64,000 bases of DNA from contig JANPWX010000008.1 of the NCBI GenBank assembly GCA_024734555.1, positions 6,048,982-6,112,981 on the forward strand, in the 5' to 3' direction. The notes below the pieces were generated by a model. It did no database searches, was not told the origin of the DNA, and saw only the letters and a program-made list of their open reading frames with translations. This DNA is from Trochalopteron elliotii. Taxonomy: Eukaryota; Chordata; Aves; Passeriformes; Leiothrichidae. Every line of letters starts with the position of its first letter. The first letter of the stretch is position 1. A program made the position numbers and the translations under genes. Shown here piece by piece: positions 1 to 12,526 of the stretch.

Positions 1-565
1 AACTTCTTAGTTTTATTGGTACTATAAATTTAAAATCTGTCCTTTCACAGTGCTTAGAGAATTTCCTCCTACAGCCTTCACAAACTTTTACACTGACTAA
101 ATAGGAGGTAGCCTGAGTCCAAGAAATACACTTGGACATTTTCCTTGTGCATGGGGTTTTTTATTAGAGACAGAATATCAGCAATGAGCTTTTCTTTCAG
201 CCTACAGTTAAATCCCAGCTCAGGCCCTACTGCAGAAATTACAACCATTTGATGGGTTTCTAGAAGCTTGTGAAAAAGAGGTTGATGCTCTCCACCCACC
301 TAAAACAGGAAAAATAAGTCTTTTTTCTTCAACTATTATTGCCTTATCTTTTTGCGGACAACTGATTCCAGGAATGGTGTTAGACACAGAAGCTGTCTCC
401 TCATTTGAGTGAGCCTAATGCACAGATGTACTGTGAGACGAGCTTGTTTGTACCCACTCTAGCAAAGATCTGGAAATGAGATTTTTCACTCCTACCTGTA
501 ACCCCCTTGCTGTGTTTAGGTCATTCTTCTACATATTGTTCACAAAATTGCCTACTCCTACTTGC

Positions 566-587
566 AAAAAAAAAAAAAAAAAAAAAA
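566..587. repeat. A22 homopolymer
   Basis: This is an uninterrupted run of 22 A bases. It could be a retrotransposon tail, but no retrocopy is recognisable on its 5' side and no target-site duplication is obvious. The open frames that cross it encode poly-lysine or poly-phenylalanine and are artefacts. Confidence 0.95.
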
Positions 588-774
588 TCTTGCTCATATG
601 CTGAAGCAATCTGTGTTCAAAAGAAAAGTCAAATAGTTGCTCAACAAAGTAAAAGCCAGTATAATACACAGTTAGTGGACAGTGCTGTTTAAAGTATGGT
701 AACATATACAAATGTAGTGCTGGAAGTTATACTTTTAACTCTGTCCAGACAGTAGCATTTGAGGGCTGACCCTC

Positions 775-1075
775 TTGTTTTCTGATACAGTTTGTGGTTT
801 GTTCATGTATCCTCCACACGAGCTCAGAACTGCCTGGCATTATTCAGATCAGGAGAGTTCCTGGTCTCTTAAGCTGATTTGCAATGCCTGCCAGAAGAAA
901 CACAAGCAAACAGCTAAACTAATGACCGAGCTACCTGTCATCGCCGTTTTAGTGTTACGAGCCTGTTTGATTAGGTTATTTATTGGGAAATGTCAGATTG
1001 TCTGCTTCCGGCTAAAATTACAGGTCTACTTTTCCAGAGACAAGGCTGTGTCACCTCAAGAGAAAGTTTGGGAGT
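775..1075. promoter_or_regulatory. CpG-retaining intronic block, possible conserved noncoding element
   Basis: In an intron where CpG is rare, several CpGs are kept between about 815 and 1010 (in 'cacacgagctc', 'gaccgagc', 'tcatcgccg', 'gttacgagc' and 'ttccggc'). A 100-codon frame is open across the block, but its translation has no recognisable domain and no splice-bounded exon is apparent. Purifying selection on noncoding function is one explanation; chance is the other. Confidence 0.25.
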
Positions 1076-1216
1076 AGAAAGGTCAGTGTTTACTTAAGAA
1101 AAAAGATAAATCAGTGGGGTGAACTGAAAAATAGTGCACCTAAAGAAATTTAGGTAAACTAACTTTGAGAGGAGGGAGAACAGGAGATTGCACTGTTGAA
1201 GTTTAGTCTTTCATAA

Positions 1217-1246
1217 ATATATATACATATATATATAGAGAGAGAG
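1217..1246. repeat. (AT)n(AG)n compound microsatellite
   Basis: Alternating AT, with one C interruption, passes directly into four AG units. It is probably length-polymorphic. No gene association is visible apart from its intronic position. Confidence 0.9.
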
Positions 1247-2577
1247 TATCAGATATCTACTTCAATCTCTTATCAGAAATCAAATTAAATATGTAAAAAA
1301 ACTACATTTCACTATCTGCAGTCAAACTGGGTAATATTTGACTTTATGCTATTTTTTTGGATAAGGAAAGAGACACTCATATAAAAGTAATAATGTTTAG
1401 AGTCTCTGTTAGCCACTTCCATACCCGTCTACAAACATAGACGTCAGTCCCTTCCTTGTAAAGGTAACAGAAGTTGAAACCTCAGTACTGTCAATTAAAA
1501 TGTATCTCTGTTTCTTTTCTTGGTTTTTTGTGTCCTGATTTTGGGCTCCACTTCCTTACATGATGATCAAATAGCATTATGCTGGTGAAATGTATGATAT
1601 AAACCAAGGAATTTTTTCCCTTTATTATTTTTCTTCCGTCTGAGTTATACTTATCAGAGAATGGAATAACTGAATTGCCTGATAACCTGGCAGAGCAGGC
1701 AAGGTATATAATCTTTTTCATTCACTGGAAAATTTAGTAAGATAAGGGTTTTTCTAAGTGTATCTTAGATCAACAAATATTTTTTTAAAAGTCTTTTTAG
1801 AAGCATTGGGGTTTTCATTTTTATTTCCAAGTTAGTTGATGCTGAAACATTAGTGTCAGGGGAGCGTGCGTTTTGGAACATCAAGGGCACCTTTATCTTT
1901 GTGCTGTGAAACTTTTGTCATAGAAATTGTGAATGCTGCTTTTGGTATATTTTCTGGCTCTATTCCTTGTGATAAAAAAAAAAAAAGGTGTCTTGCCTCA
2001 TAAAAATACTCTGAGATGATAACAGGAATAATAAATGGTACGGAGAGCTGAAAGCTTGCAAATCGTGACTATAAAATATATGCTTTGTGTGCCCATGGTC
2101 TACATTTACACAGAAGATCACAAATTTTGTGTGTGCTGCTTGCTAAGACAGGATTACAATAAGTCCTTTAAGAAATAAAAGTTCATTTAATGAACAATAA
2201 ATTTAGAAGGAAAAAAACAGCTTTAGTCAAAGACCTACAAAGTTCAGGTTTTACATCCTTATGTTTTTGCATAGTCGTGGCTTGTGGAAGTTCTAGCTAC
2301 ATCCTCCTTCATAAGATACCCATGTTCCCATACTGTTTTAAAAGCTATTAATGTTTTCCCTGTCAGACAGAGTGTGGCTCATAAATGCCTATTCCAAGTT
2401 CTACAATCCCATGGATGCATATGTAAAAGCAGTCTACTGGAGAGATGTGCAGCAAACTGGAGAAAATAAATGCTGCTTTTTTATATCTGGAGTGAAGGGA
2501 AGGAGTTTTCTCCCTCATTTTTCAGTGAAAGGAAGGTGAGGCTATTCACCTTTATCGGTGAAATGAAATGATAGTAT

Positions 2578-2591
2578 GGGGGGGGGGGGGG
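2578..2591. repeat. G14 homopolymer
   Basis: Fourteen consecutive G bases sit in AT-rich surroundings, followed directly by TTATTTAAA. The tract could form a quadruplex, and its true length is liable to sequencing error. Confidence 0.9.
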
Positions 2592-5500
2592 TTATTTAAA
2601 AGTTTCGTTGATTTACATAAAACTTTATTTTAAACTGTTTATTTAAAACTATTTGGGCTTCTGAGCTTGATTTAGCAGTCAGTGAGGTAGACAGCTAATA
2701 TTGGCATATGTGTTTCATGTTTTATAGTTTCTGCAGGCGCAGGACTGTTTATGGGGAATTTAAATTTCAAGTATGGATGTTGGAAGTATTTGTGTACAGG
2801 ATCTGATTCAGACAAACAGTTAAGGCCAAGTTTAAATTCATTCTTACCAAAAATAATAGTACAACAATGGAACATGTTTAGTTGTTAAAAATGTGTTGAA
2901 GATGGAATAGATTAATCAGGCTTGTGTGGTATCTGCTATCTTGCACAAAGATAGTTTCCTCAATAAGATTGGTAGAAGACACTTGAACATCAGTGATGTT
3001 CTGGCAGTGCACTGTGATGTGGCACGTGGGTCTTTTGGTTTTGTAGGATAAGAACTGCTGTATGAAGTCAGACTAAAAACCATCCCAGCTCTATAGCCTA
3101 TGTCTGACGGCATAGTTACCAACAACTGCAGTATTTGGTGGCAAGGAAGAAGTATTAGGAAAAAGTAGAAATGTCTACCTGTGCTCCAGCCTTGTGCTCT
3201 GTGGATATTTCCAGCAACAGTATGGGGCTGACATATGCTTATTTACTCTACCTACCTAGTGTTGGCAAATGACCTTGTAAATACTAAAGTGACACTAAGA
3301 ATAAGAAATTTTTCTGTGAGGTATACTGGTTGTCCATTTTTAATATTGTTGGTGTGGTACAAGTTGACTTTTTCCAGCCAAAGCCAACCAATGTACTCTT
3401 TTGTTTTTAATTATGGCAGCTGACTTTGAGTTCAAATAAATGTTGTTACTGCTGTGATTCCTAGGTTACCATCTTCCAGTTATCCTAGTCTGAAAAGCAC
3501 TTGAGTCTTTTGACACTCCCTTATTTTTAAGTGGAGGCTAAAATTCCAGTGACATCCATGGCATTTTGGTAAATAGGAGCCAAGCCCAGCTGTTTCCTTT
3601 TATTATGTTCCTGAATAATATCCATTGCTTTCTGCAGGGGTAGAGAGATTATGTCTAGCAGACAGCAGGAAATAAGACAGGCAAGACTAAGGGATATAAA
3701 AAATTAATAGAATTATAGCCCCAAAGAGGACATAAATAATATTTGCAGGGTAGAAAAGAATTTGGGATAAAGAAAACAAAGCTAAGACAAACAAGACTGT
3801 GTTAATAAGTTAAATAATTCACCAATTAAATTCATGCCTCAAATGCAGAGGTTTAAAATAATTGTTAAAACAGATGTTTCTAAGCTTTATATCAAGATCA
3901 GTTCTAGGTATTTTAGACTTATATCACAGGATGCATATATAACACAAAAGATGTATTGTTTTTATTAAAGACTTTATTACAAAATTATTTGAAAATTAGA
4001 AAACATTATCTAAAGAGTCTCACAACATGCACTCTGGATGAATCTGTTTGTTAGTCAACTGAAAAACTGTAAATCAGTGTTAATGAGGTCAGAGAAAATG
4101 AAAACAAAATAAATTCAAAAGTTTCAAGGAGGAGGTGAAGTGAAAATGAATTATGCTCTTATTCATTTTTTGCACCTTATTCTCTTGCTAGTTCTTAGGT
4201 GAAATGATTTAAGTCTGTTGTGTCTGAGAAAACGCTTTAAATGTGTCCTTTTTGAAAAATATGTCTATAGTCTGCATTATGGTCTTATGACACTTTGAAA
4301 TAGATGGAGCACTCTCACTTTTAAAGATGCTTTAAGGCTCCTTTCAAATCCTTAAAAGTCAATTCTCCAGATTCAGGCCAGTGCTATCAAGAGTGGGAAT
4401 AAATCAGAGAAACTGGATTTATGTCTCAAATTCTCAGGAGGGGAAATTCTCCCAAGAAACTCTTCATGTGACAGCTTTTTGCTCCATAATGTTTTCTGCA
4501 TCCTGGCATAAATCCCTTTGTAACAAAGAGAAGAAAAGGCAGCAGGAGTTTTAATATCAGATTTTCAATATAAAGGGAATATTTTTAATCTATGCCGATA
4601 TCCAGTTGCAAAAAATACTACTCTGTGAAAATCCATGGAAAAGATGCCTTTTAATAGATGTCCTAGAATTTCATTTAGCTCTTAGAATCATTCATTATGC
4701 TGAAAGAGACCAGGAAACATATCAAAGAAATCATATGAAGAAAAGCATCATATGATACATGTCCAGCTGTTCCTCTAGTCCCGCCACCATAATGAGATTA
4801 CTGCTGCAAGTAAGAGTTAGTAGGATGAAGTCTGTTATTATTCTAGAATAGAGATTGCTCAGTCTTTGTGAAATTAGCATCCATATTGACAAATTATACA
4901 GAACTGGCAAGCTGCATCTCATTTACATATAAACGGTCTTTACTTTTTCAAGCAAAATAAATACTTCTAGGGTCAGACACTCGTGCTAGAAATTGTCATA
5001 GCTCCAATTCCATTTTACATCTCTGAGGGCTTGCTCCCCTGCCAACAACACAGTTAAGTAAATGAATGAATTTAACTCTTATCTGAGTTCATTTAATAAT
5101 GCCATGTCTACAGTTCAGAAACTAATCCTTCACCTCCAGGTTAGCCATGGGCACTGTTGCAGACAATATTTTCAGCCTCTCCACTACAAGACTTGCTTTA
5201 AAATTTTGCAGTTGAAAATACTTTCACTTCTCTTGACAACCTGCCTATTCATTTCATTATTGTCATTGCTTTCCCTCAGGCTCTGCCAAGAAGCTTCCAC
5301 TTGCAGTTTGATCAAATTACATGCTTTTCCTTGATGTGAACATGTAAAACATCACTGCACTTTGCTCAGGAAATGATAACAGATTACACAATGTCCCGTG
5401 TTTACGTCACTGATTTGAATCCTGTCCAAGCCACTAGTGACTGACTGTCATCCTTAAATAACCCTTATGAAACTGGAGTCTTAATCATTTTAATTTTATA

Positions 5501-5730
5501 AATGAAATATTTCCTGAATGTGAATGAGGAAAATCTAAAAATTCACATTGTTGAATATAGTGTAGTTGAGCTGCAGCTGAGCTTGAGTGGAAAGGAAAAT
5601 ATTTCCAGCAGATGAACTGTAAGGCAGCACTTGATTGACAGTGACATTTCAAAATGGTTGAGGAACAGACATTTCTCCTTCTTGCATTTAAATTCACCAA
5701 ATGAAAGCCTCAGTTCTTTTCCCAGTCACC

Positions 5731-5863
5731 ATTATGATGATAATATTAGCACTCATTAGGACTCTGAACACAACATTGATAATCATAATGATGCTATCAC
5801 GTAATAAATAGCAGAGGTAGTAATTTACATTAAAAGTGCTAATATCAATTGCCTCTAATAATG
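5731..5863. promoter_or_regulatory. TAAT/ATTA-dense block, possible conserved noncoding element
   Basis: About a dozen ATTA or TAAT tetramers, the core recognised by many homeodomain proteins, occur in roughly 135 bases. About three would be expected at the local AT content. There is no coding potential and no repeat signature. Regulatory function is inferred only; simple AT richness could produce some of this. Confidence 0.3.
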
Positions 5864-6072
5864 AAAGTGTCTCAGTAAACATGCCAATAATACTCTTCCC
5901 CACCCCCTTTTAGAAGCTCCAAAGAGAAATAAACCCAGTATATCCTAGTTGCTTTTACATCAAGCTTTGATGTAAGACCATCAACTCTAAGCACACAAAG
6001 CAGTTATGTGACAAAAAATGCAGTCAAGAAATCATTTGAGATTTTGTTTGAATGATTTAGTTTGTCCATACT

Positions 6073-6127
6073 AAAAAAAACCAAAAAAACAAAAAAAAAT
6101 CACCACCAAAATAACAAAACAAAAAAA
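6073..6127. repeat. A-rich low-complexity tract
   Basis: Runs of A are broken by C or CC and occasional T. This is ordinary intronic low-complexity sequence with no retrocopy recognised next to it. Confidence 0.85.
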
Positions 6128-6784
6128 TCAACCTTTTTTAAACTTGTGTTTCATTCCTATGATTCTACATTTCCATGGTATCTGGTCTCAACATTTTTGC
6201 ACGACTACATTTGATGCTGAGTCATGATTTTCTTCAGTTTTATGAATATTGATCCCTGGGATTTTTCTCCATCAATATTATTATTTTTAGGGTGTGGAGG
6301 ACAGAGTTAAGTCAATATCACTGTGTTAAAATAGAAGCACTGTTGAAAATTGTTCAGATTTATTTGGTTTCACATTCAAATTAATCAACTTGATATGATT
6401 AATAATCTTTGATAATCACATAGAATTCTCCCAGGCAATTCAGTACGTAAATGATATTTTTCATATTGGATCATTATTTCTGAGAGTGCATATTATTTGG
6501 GATTCTGCTAAGAAAGGTATCTGACTTCTTGGCAAAATTACCACTGTCCTTGGAAATGTTCGGAAACTTTCATGGTCTCCAGAGCAATTGATGACATTCA
6601 TTTTGAAGTACAGATGTAATAGATATCATCTTGTGTAGATCAGGAATTTATAGATTAAACACATCTGCATCGCATTTTGGTTTGAGTCACTGAACTGAAA
6701 TTTCTATCACAACTTTGATTTACTCTTTTAAAATATTATTGTGTTGTTTAATATAGTACTTGGACTAGTCTCTTATTACAGATA

Positions 6785-7140
6785 TCATAGAATCATAGAT
6801 TATCCTGACATGGAGGGTGCCCACAAGGATCCTTGAGGCCAACTCCTGGCCTGGCACAGGGCACCCCAAGAGTTACACCATGTGTGTGAGAGCATTGTCC
6901 AAACGCTTCTAGAACTCTGCCAGGCTTGGTGCTGTAACCACGTTCCTGGGGAGCTTGTTCCAGTGCCCAACTACCCTCTGGGTGAAGAACCTCTTCCTGA
7001 TACCCAACCTAAACTTCTCCTGACACAAGCCATTCCCATGGATCCTGTCCCTGGTCACTACAGAGAAAAAAATCAGTGCCCGCCCCTCGTCTTCCCCTTG
7101 TGAGGAAGCTGTAGACTGTGATAAGGTCTCCCCTCAGTCT
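6785..7140 (-). mobile_element. CR1 LINE, 5'-truncated 3' fragment
   Basis: The left edge carries the CATAGAATCATAG octamer repeat typical of the CR1 3' end, so the element lies on the minus strand with its 3' end at the low coordinate. Rightward it follows the reverse complement of the bird CR1 3' region: a segment about an aggregate 'cctggcacagggcacccc', 'ttccagtgccc', 'gggtgaagaacctcttcctg' and finally 'aaggtctcccctcagtctc'. It is a 5'-truncated copy of about 355 bases, as is usual for CR1. A 73-codon open frame at 6882-7103 lies entirely inside it and is not a gene. It has diverged from consensus and is presumably inactive. Confidence 0.92.
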
Positions 7141-10100
7141 CTTGTGTTATCTATGTAATTTAAAGAACCAAAAGGTTGAAAACAACCCAAGAAAGGATGT
7201 TTGATGTTGTCATGAGTGCTGGATACAGTTGATGTGAACAGTGCTTTTGTGAATGTTTGTTTGAGTCAGGTTAACAGGAGATGGTTTTTAGTGGGAGGTA
7301 GTGAGGACAGTTTTACATTTGTTAATATATATGGGAATAAAAGGGGTGCTCAGACTCCATAAGAATCATCTCAAGGCAGATTTTGTGGCAAAAGGGAGTG
7401 CTAGAATGTCACAAACTTCTAAAAGATGGAAAATTTTGGTACAAAGGGAGTTTTTGATGGTCATTCTGTTCCACTTTTAACTTGAACCTGTAGTTGTGTC
7501 TCAAATACTTGTGTCTTTTCACTATTTGTAAAAATTAATTTCTTTCAAATGTTGACTAGGTATTTATGAAACTATATTCCTAGCATTCTAATGAGGTAAG
7601 GTAGCTAATGTATCCCAATTTAGAGAACGAGAACTCAGGCACTAAGTTCAGTGCTCACTCAAATTGTGGAATCCCTTGATAAGACAGACCAAGATGATGT
7701 AATAGTTGGGAATGGGGACATGCAGTAGAGATCACTCAGTTCATCTTCGGAAATGAGATCTTGGTGTGTTGGACAGCATTAAGAGATTTTTTTTTAAGAA
7801 TTCTTTTCTTATCATTTTTCTTTCCTTTTGAACCTTATCACTACTGGTGTGTTCCTACTGAATTGTCTTTGAAGATCACTTGGAGTGGTAAGAAGCCCTA
7901 TGGAAGAATTGTTGAAACTTTGTCCGTATTGTACTACAGTTCCCACCATCATCGACCATGTCTATTTGAATTGATGTTTTTATATGAACACTGCATCAAG
8001 GAAGAAAGTCTTTGAGATATATATATAGCTTGAAAAGCACAACTTTTAGATAAAGGGAAATTTGTTCTTCTCATCACAGTTGTCAACATTTTACCTTTGA
8101 CTATATACATAAGGGGTAAGGGCTTCGTTATATTCCTATGGTTTCAAAAGTAGGAGTGTGAGGTGCAGAGGGAACAGTGATTCTTTAATGTGATGCTGGT
8201 GGTAACCTACCCTTTATGGTTTATGACAATGGGTCATAAAAAGGCAGGTAGTGATCAAAGGAAATAATGAAGACTTTTGTCAGGATGTGGAATTTTCAAA
8301 GAGTTAGTTGGATCCAGTACTGGTTGGCCAGAACATTAATCTATTTTCATTGGTTTTTCTTAGGGGCTTTTTTGTGTATTTTCAGTTTTTTCAGGAGTAT
8401 GTCTTTATATCTGATTCTGATCATTTGGGCAAGATGTGGAAGTTCTGAATCACCTTAAGTTTCTCTTGCATATCCCACTTAGGACTATGGGCATTGCAAG
8501 TCCAGAATCTTCTGTTCAGTAGAAGAGATTTGATGTTCATCTCATCTGTGTTTTGGAGAAAGATGACAGTAGCTTCAGTACAGGAAAAGCCTAACTCCAC
8601 TACTAACTTAGGCTTTATGAACTCAGTTCCCTTGTGCTTATAGGTTTTGCAGTATTCATGTAATCGCAACAAGCCAAGAAAAAATTGTAAATTGCGTTAA
8701 CTTCATCCCTTATCTATACATACAAATTAGGTAACTGATACGGCAGCAGTAGGTTTATGAGAGGTCTGTGACAACTAGCAAATTTACATGCAGTGCATCC
8801 TGGCTCTGAGCCAGAAGAACTGGTTGGGGATTTTTCTTTTTTTTTCCTCCACAAATTCCCTACACTTGCAGATGAACTCGGGTTATACTGATTTCTCCAG
8901 CTGAAATGAATTTTATTATTTTATGACACATAGTACCTTTTCTGTCATTTCCTGGGTTTGTTGGAATTTCGGTTTTTGTGTTGTTGTCATTGTGCTGTTT
9001 CACTGTTGCAGAGGAAGTGATAGCAAATCCATACCAAATGGATCTGCTCGGCATAAGAGCAAAAGCAAATCCAAGATGACTGATATTTATTAAACTCTAC
9101 ATTTTAGAATTGCAGATTTGAGTTTTAACAATTAGAGGGTTTACAGAATTGTTAACACAAAAAAATCAGGAGAACGCATTTCCGTATTCCAACTAATCCC
9201 ATCCATTTTGGTCCCACTACACACCCATTGTTTCTTATGGGATTCCTCTCTCATTGCATTAACTCATTTTCTGAATTCTAACAACATGTTGAATGTCTTA
9301 TGTATTTTGTCTAGGAATGCTAGGGCTAAGAGGTGCATGGATTAAAACAAAAAAAATGATGACAAAGATAATATTTTCAGATATTAGTTTGATTTCAAGT
9401 AGTGCTTGAAGCCTACACAGCCTGCTAGAAATGCTGCAAATGTTGTTGCCAAGCTCCATGGCACAGCCCAGAGCTGGGGGCTGGCTTTAAGTCATCCATC
9501 ATAGCTCACCTTTGCTCTTTGGCCAGGAATTCTCTGGTAAATACTTGTGCCAAGGATGTGCCACAGAGTGTTTTCTTACCAGAGCATCCAATAAAGAGTT
9601 TCTGACATTCAGTCAAAGCAGAGAAATGCTAAAGTGATGGTCTGAGGCTCTGTCGTATTCTGTGTTTTATTAATTCTGTTGATACCCAATAGCTGTGAAC
9701 AAATCACAAGGAACTGGGGCAGCTCATTCCATGATGAAATTCATTTACAGAGAATTTTTCAGCCACGTTCCTTTAGCATTTGAGGAGAGTAAAATGAAAA
9801 TGGGGCTGAGCATCTAAGCTCTGATTGAAGGATGCCTGAAGTCAGTAGACATTTATGAGTTCCTTGTCTGATTTGGGACCTGAGTGCAAGAGAGCTGTTT
9901 GCAAAATTCCTTTTTCATATGATTTCTGTACTCGCTAAAGAATAGAAATTATTTCTACAGTGTCAAAATTTACTAAATTTTTTGTTCCTCTGAATTTGAG
10001 GAAGAGGCTGTTGTTTTTTTAAAGATGTTAGTTCAAATTATGTAGTGTAGCCATGATTGATTTCAAGGAGGAAGAGTTTGAGTTAGAAAAAAAGAACCTG

Positions 10101-11599
10101 ACTGAAGCCTCGAGAAATTACAAATCACTGAGCCAAGCCTACCTCAGGAAAGATAATTTTATCCTATTCAAAGACACATTTTTCCTTAGGTATTTTACAC
10201 CCATAAAACAATGTTGTGAGTTGGGTTTTTTTATGACTGATTAATAGCAAGCCATTATTGGAGCTGTCAGGAACAACTTCATGTAGTCCAGAGGAAATTT
10301 TAGGTTTTTAGTGCTAATTCTCTTTAAAGTGCCTTTTGTGGTACAATTGAAAACCATCCCTAAAAAGCCTGCTAAATTTTAAAGCTCTAATTCTAGTATA
10401 CTGAGCTGTGAATTAGGACATCTGTCCTCTTCTATGAAGAAAAGGCACTTTAGTAGGATTTTTTTAAATGTCAAAAGCAGATTACTACCAAGTTCATCTT
10501 CCATCAGAGTTGTAGGACAATAAAAAGTGACAATGATGAGTGGAACTGTTTGCCTATTTCAGAAATGGTTAAGCTACCACATGAAAACTTTTCAGTTTGT
10601 TTGTTTCCTTGCTGAATTGAGCTTCCTGTTGTAAACAGCATTAAAAGTGGGTCATGGCACCTTTTTTTTAATTTTGAGTGTAATTTTTTTCCTGCAGTCT
10701 TTCTTTTGCAGAGTTGGAAAAATTTTGCCCTAGTTTAAAAAAAATATAAATTAAATGCCAGTCAAAGACAAAAGCTGGAACTTTTCCAGCTAGAAAGTGT
10801 GAAACAAGTAAAAAAATAGTAGGAGGGAAACTTGGTAAAAGTTATGTTAAAACACTTCCTACTGTATTACCACTTAAAAAGGATTTAAAAACATTTCCAA
10901 GCTTGAATATGAACCAGAAATTAGAAAACCAATGTATTTAAACACCATCTTTTGTAATTCAAATTACATGGTTGTATGATTTATGATAGTTTTAATTTTT
11001 CCTGAACTGACATCTGGTATTAAAAGCTTCAGCCTGTGTAGTTCAAATTGCCAAATCTAGCAAACAAAGAAATGATGCTTCACAGCACAAATGATAGGGT
11101 GACCTTAATAATGACTGATTAAAACACAATCTATTATGTCTGTCTAAGAATACATCAATTTATGCTATGATTGTGTATTACAGTTGCTGCTAATTCTGAG
11201 GTGTATTTATAGTAAAGGAAATTGGCTTGTTTTCCTTTTAAATATTTATATCAACCTTCAAGAAACTGGACAACCATCATTGATAAAACTTGCAGATAAC
11301 TACAGGAGGAGTTATCTACTATTAAAAGCAGCCTGGATTAATTGGTAAAATGGGACTTATAGGAAAAGGGGATGGATAATGGATAATACAGATAGAAATT
11401 GCTTTGGAGGAGAGGCTTTAAACTTTCTATCATTTTTCCTCACTGTGTTGATAGAAGTTTGTATTTCCCTTTCAAAGGCATTAACTGCCTGTGCGGCACA
11501 TGGTCAGGATGTCCTGCCTTGATGCCCAGAGAGCATCACCTTCATATAGAAAGGGCTTCATCATCCCTCAAAGAACTGAGGTTGCACTGAGCAGTCTTT

Positions 11600-12330
11600 G
11601 CTTCACTAGATCCTCTTGCTTTGCTTTTTGAAGATGGATGTGATGTCTGCCCTTTTCCAGCCACTAAGACTTTTCAGACATCAGAGTTTTGTAGCTCCCT
11701 CATCTGTATCAGCTATATCCTGTGCAGTTCCATGGACTCATTTTCTTATTTAAGCACATCCTCATTGATTTCCTCGTGTCATGTGCAGTACTTCATTCCC
11801 CCAGACTCTGACACCAGGTGCAGGAGCTAGAAAGCCTGAGAACAGACCCTGACAGTAAAGGTCCAGTCAAAGAAAGCATGTTCCTCATCTGCTTCTGTAC
11901 TTGTCTCTGGGTCCTCCACCCATTGAGCAGCAAGCCTGTACTTTCCATAGCCTTTCACAGGCATGGAAGCCCTTCTTTCAGTGCCTGCATATCCTTACTT
12001 CTCCTAGATGCCCAGAACGTCACATGCACAGCCCTTGTGCAATATCCAGTTTCCTGCCTGCTTCCTGCAGACAGCTGACAGCGTGCCCATTAGCAACTCC
12101 CCTGGGCGCCCTCTCCAAAACCCAGATCCCTGTGTTTTGGTCCAGAGGTCAGTAGTCTTGGTGAGAAATCCTGTCATGGCATTGAAGAGACCATCCTCAG
12201 GACTGTCAGGCAGACTGTTTTATGTAAAGACTTGCAATTTGTCTGTGCCATGGTTTTGCCTTCCTGCGTTTTTTTCTTTCTGGTCTGTTGTTGTACAACT
12301 CCTTGTTGACCTATCTCCGTCCTAAGTAAT
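11600..12330. other. GC-richer intronic block, function unknown
   Basis: This stretch is clearly richer in G and C than its surroundings and has overlapping open frames of 69-105 codons in several frames, consistent with fewer chance stop codons. I see no domain, no splice-bounded exon and no repeat I can name. It may be a decayed retroelement or an unremarkable composition fluctuation. It adjoins the palindromic element starting near 12352. Confidence 0.4.
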
Positions 12331-12351
12331 CTATTATAACCAAGGATAGTC

Positions 12352-12526
12352 AGGCCTACAGGGAAAGAGTTATATCTTTTATAAGACCAAATAATACAGT
12401 TGGAAGAAAAACAAGAAAGATTTTTGTCTCAGAGGACTTTCATTAGATTTCTGAGCTCAAAGCTCGTTCTCTCCCCTGACTATATTTCTTGGTCTAATAA
12501 AAGATATTACTTCTCTTTACAAGCCT
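12352..12526. mobile_element. Ancient palindromic (MITE-like) interspersed repeat
   Basis: The 19 bases at 12372-12390 are the reverse complement of 12489-12507 with a single mismatch (cores ATATCTTTTATAAGACCAA and TTGGTCTAATAAAAGATAT). The symmetry extends outward through AAAGAG at 12364 and CTCTTT at 12513, and possibly to AGGCCT / AAGCCT. It also extends inward imperfectly, so most of the segment could fold into one long hairpin. The phrase 'GGTCTAATAAAAGATATTAC' together with the internal 'gagctcaaagctcgttctctc' resembles an old hairpin repeat dispersed in amniote genomes, which I recognise by sequence but cannot name with confidence. It is presumably a fossil non-autonomous DNA transposon. 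The exact edges and any target duplication are not resolved. Confidence 0.6.

Noticed and set aside
6882..7103. 73-codon open frame
   Set aside because: Lies completely inside the antisense CR1 fragment.
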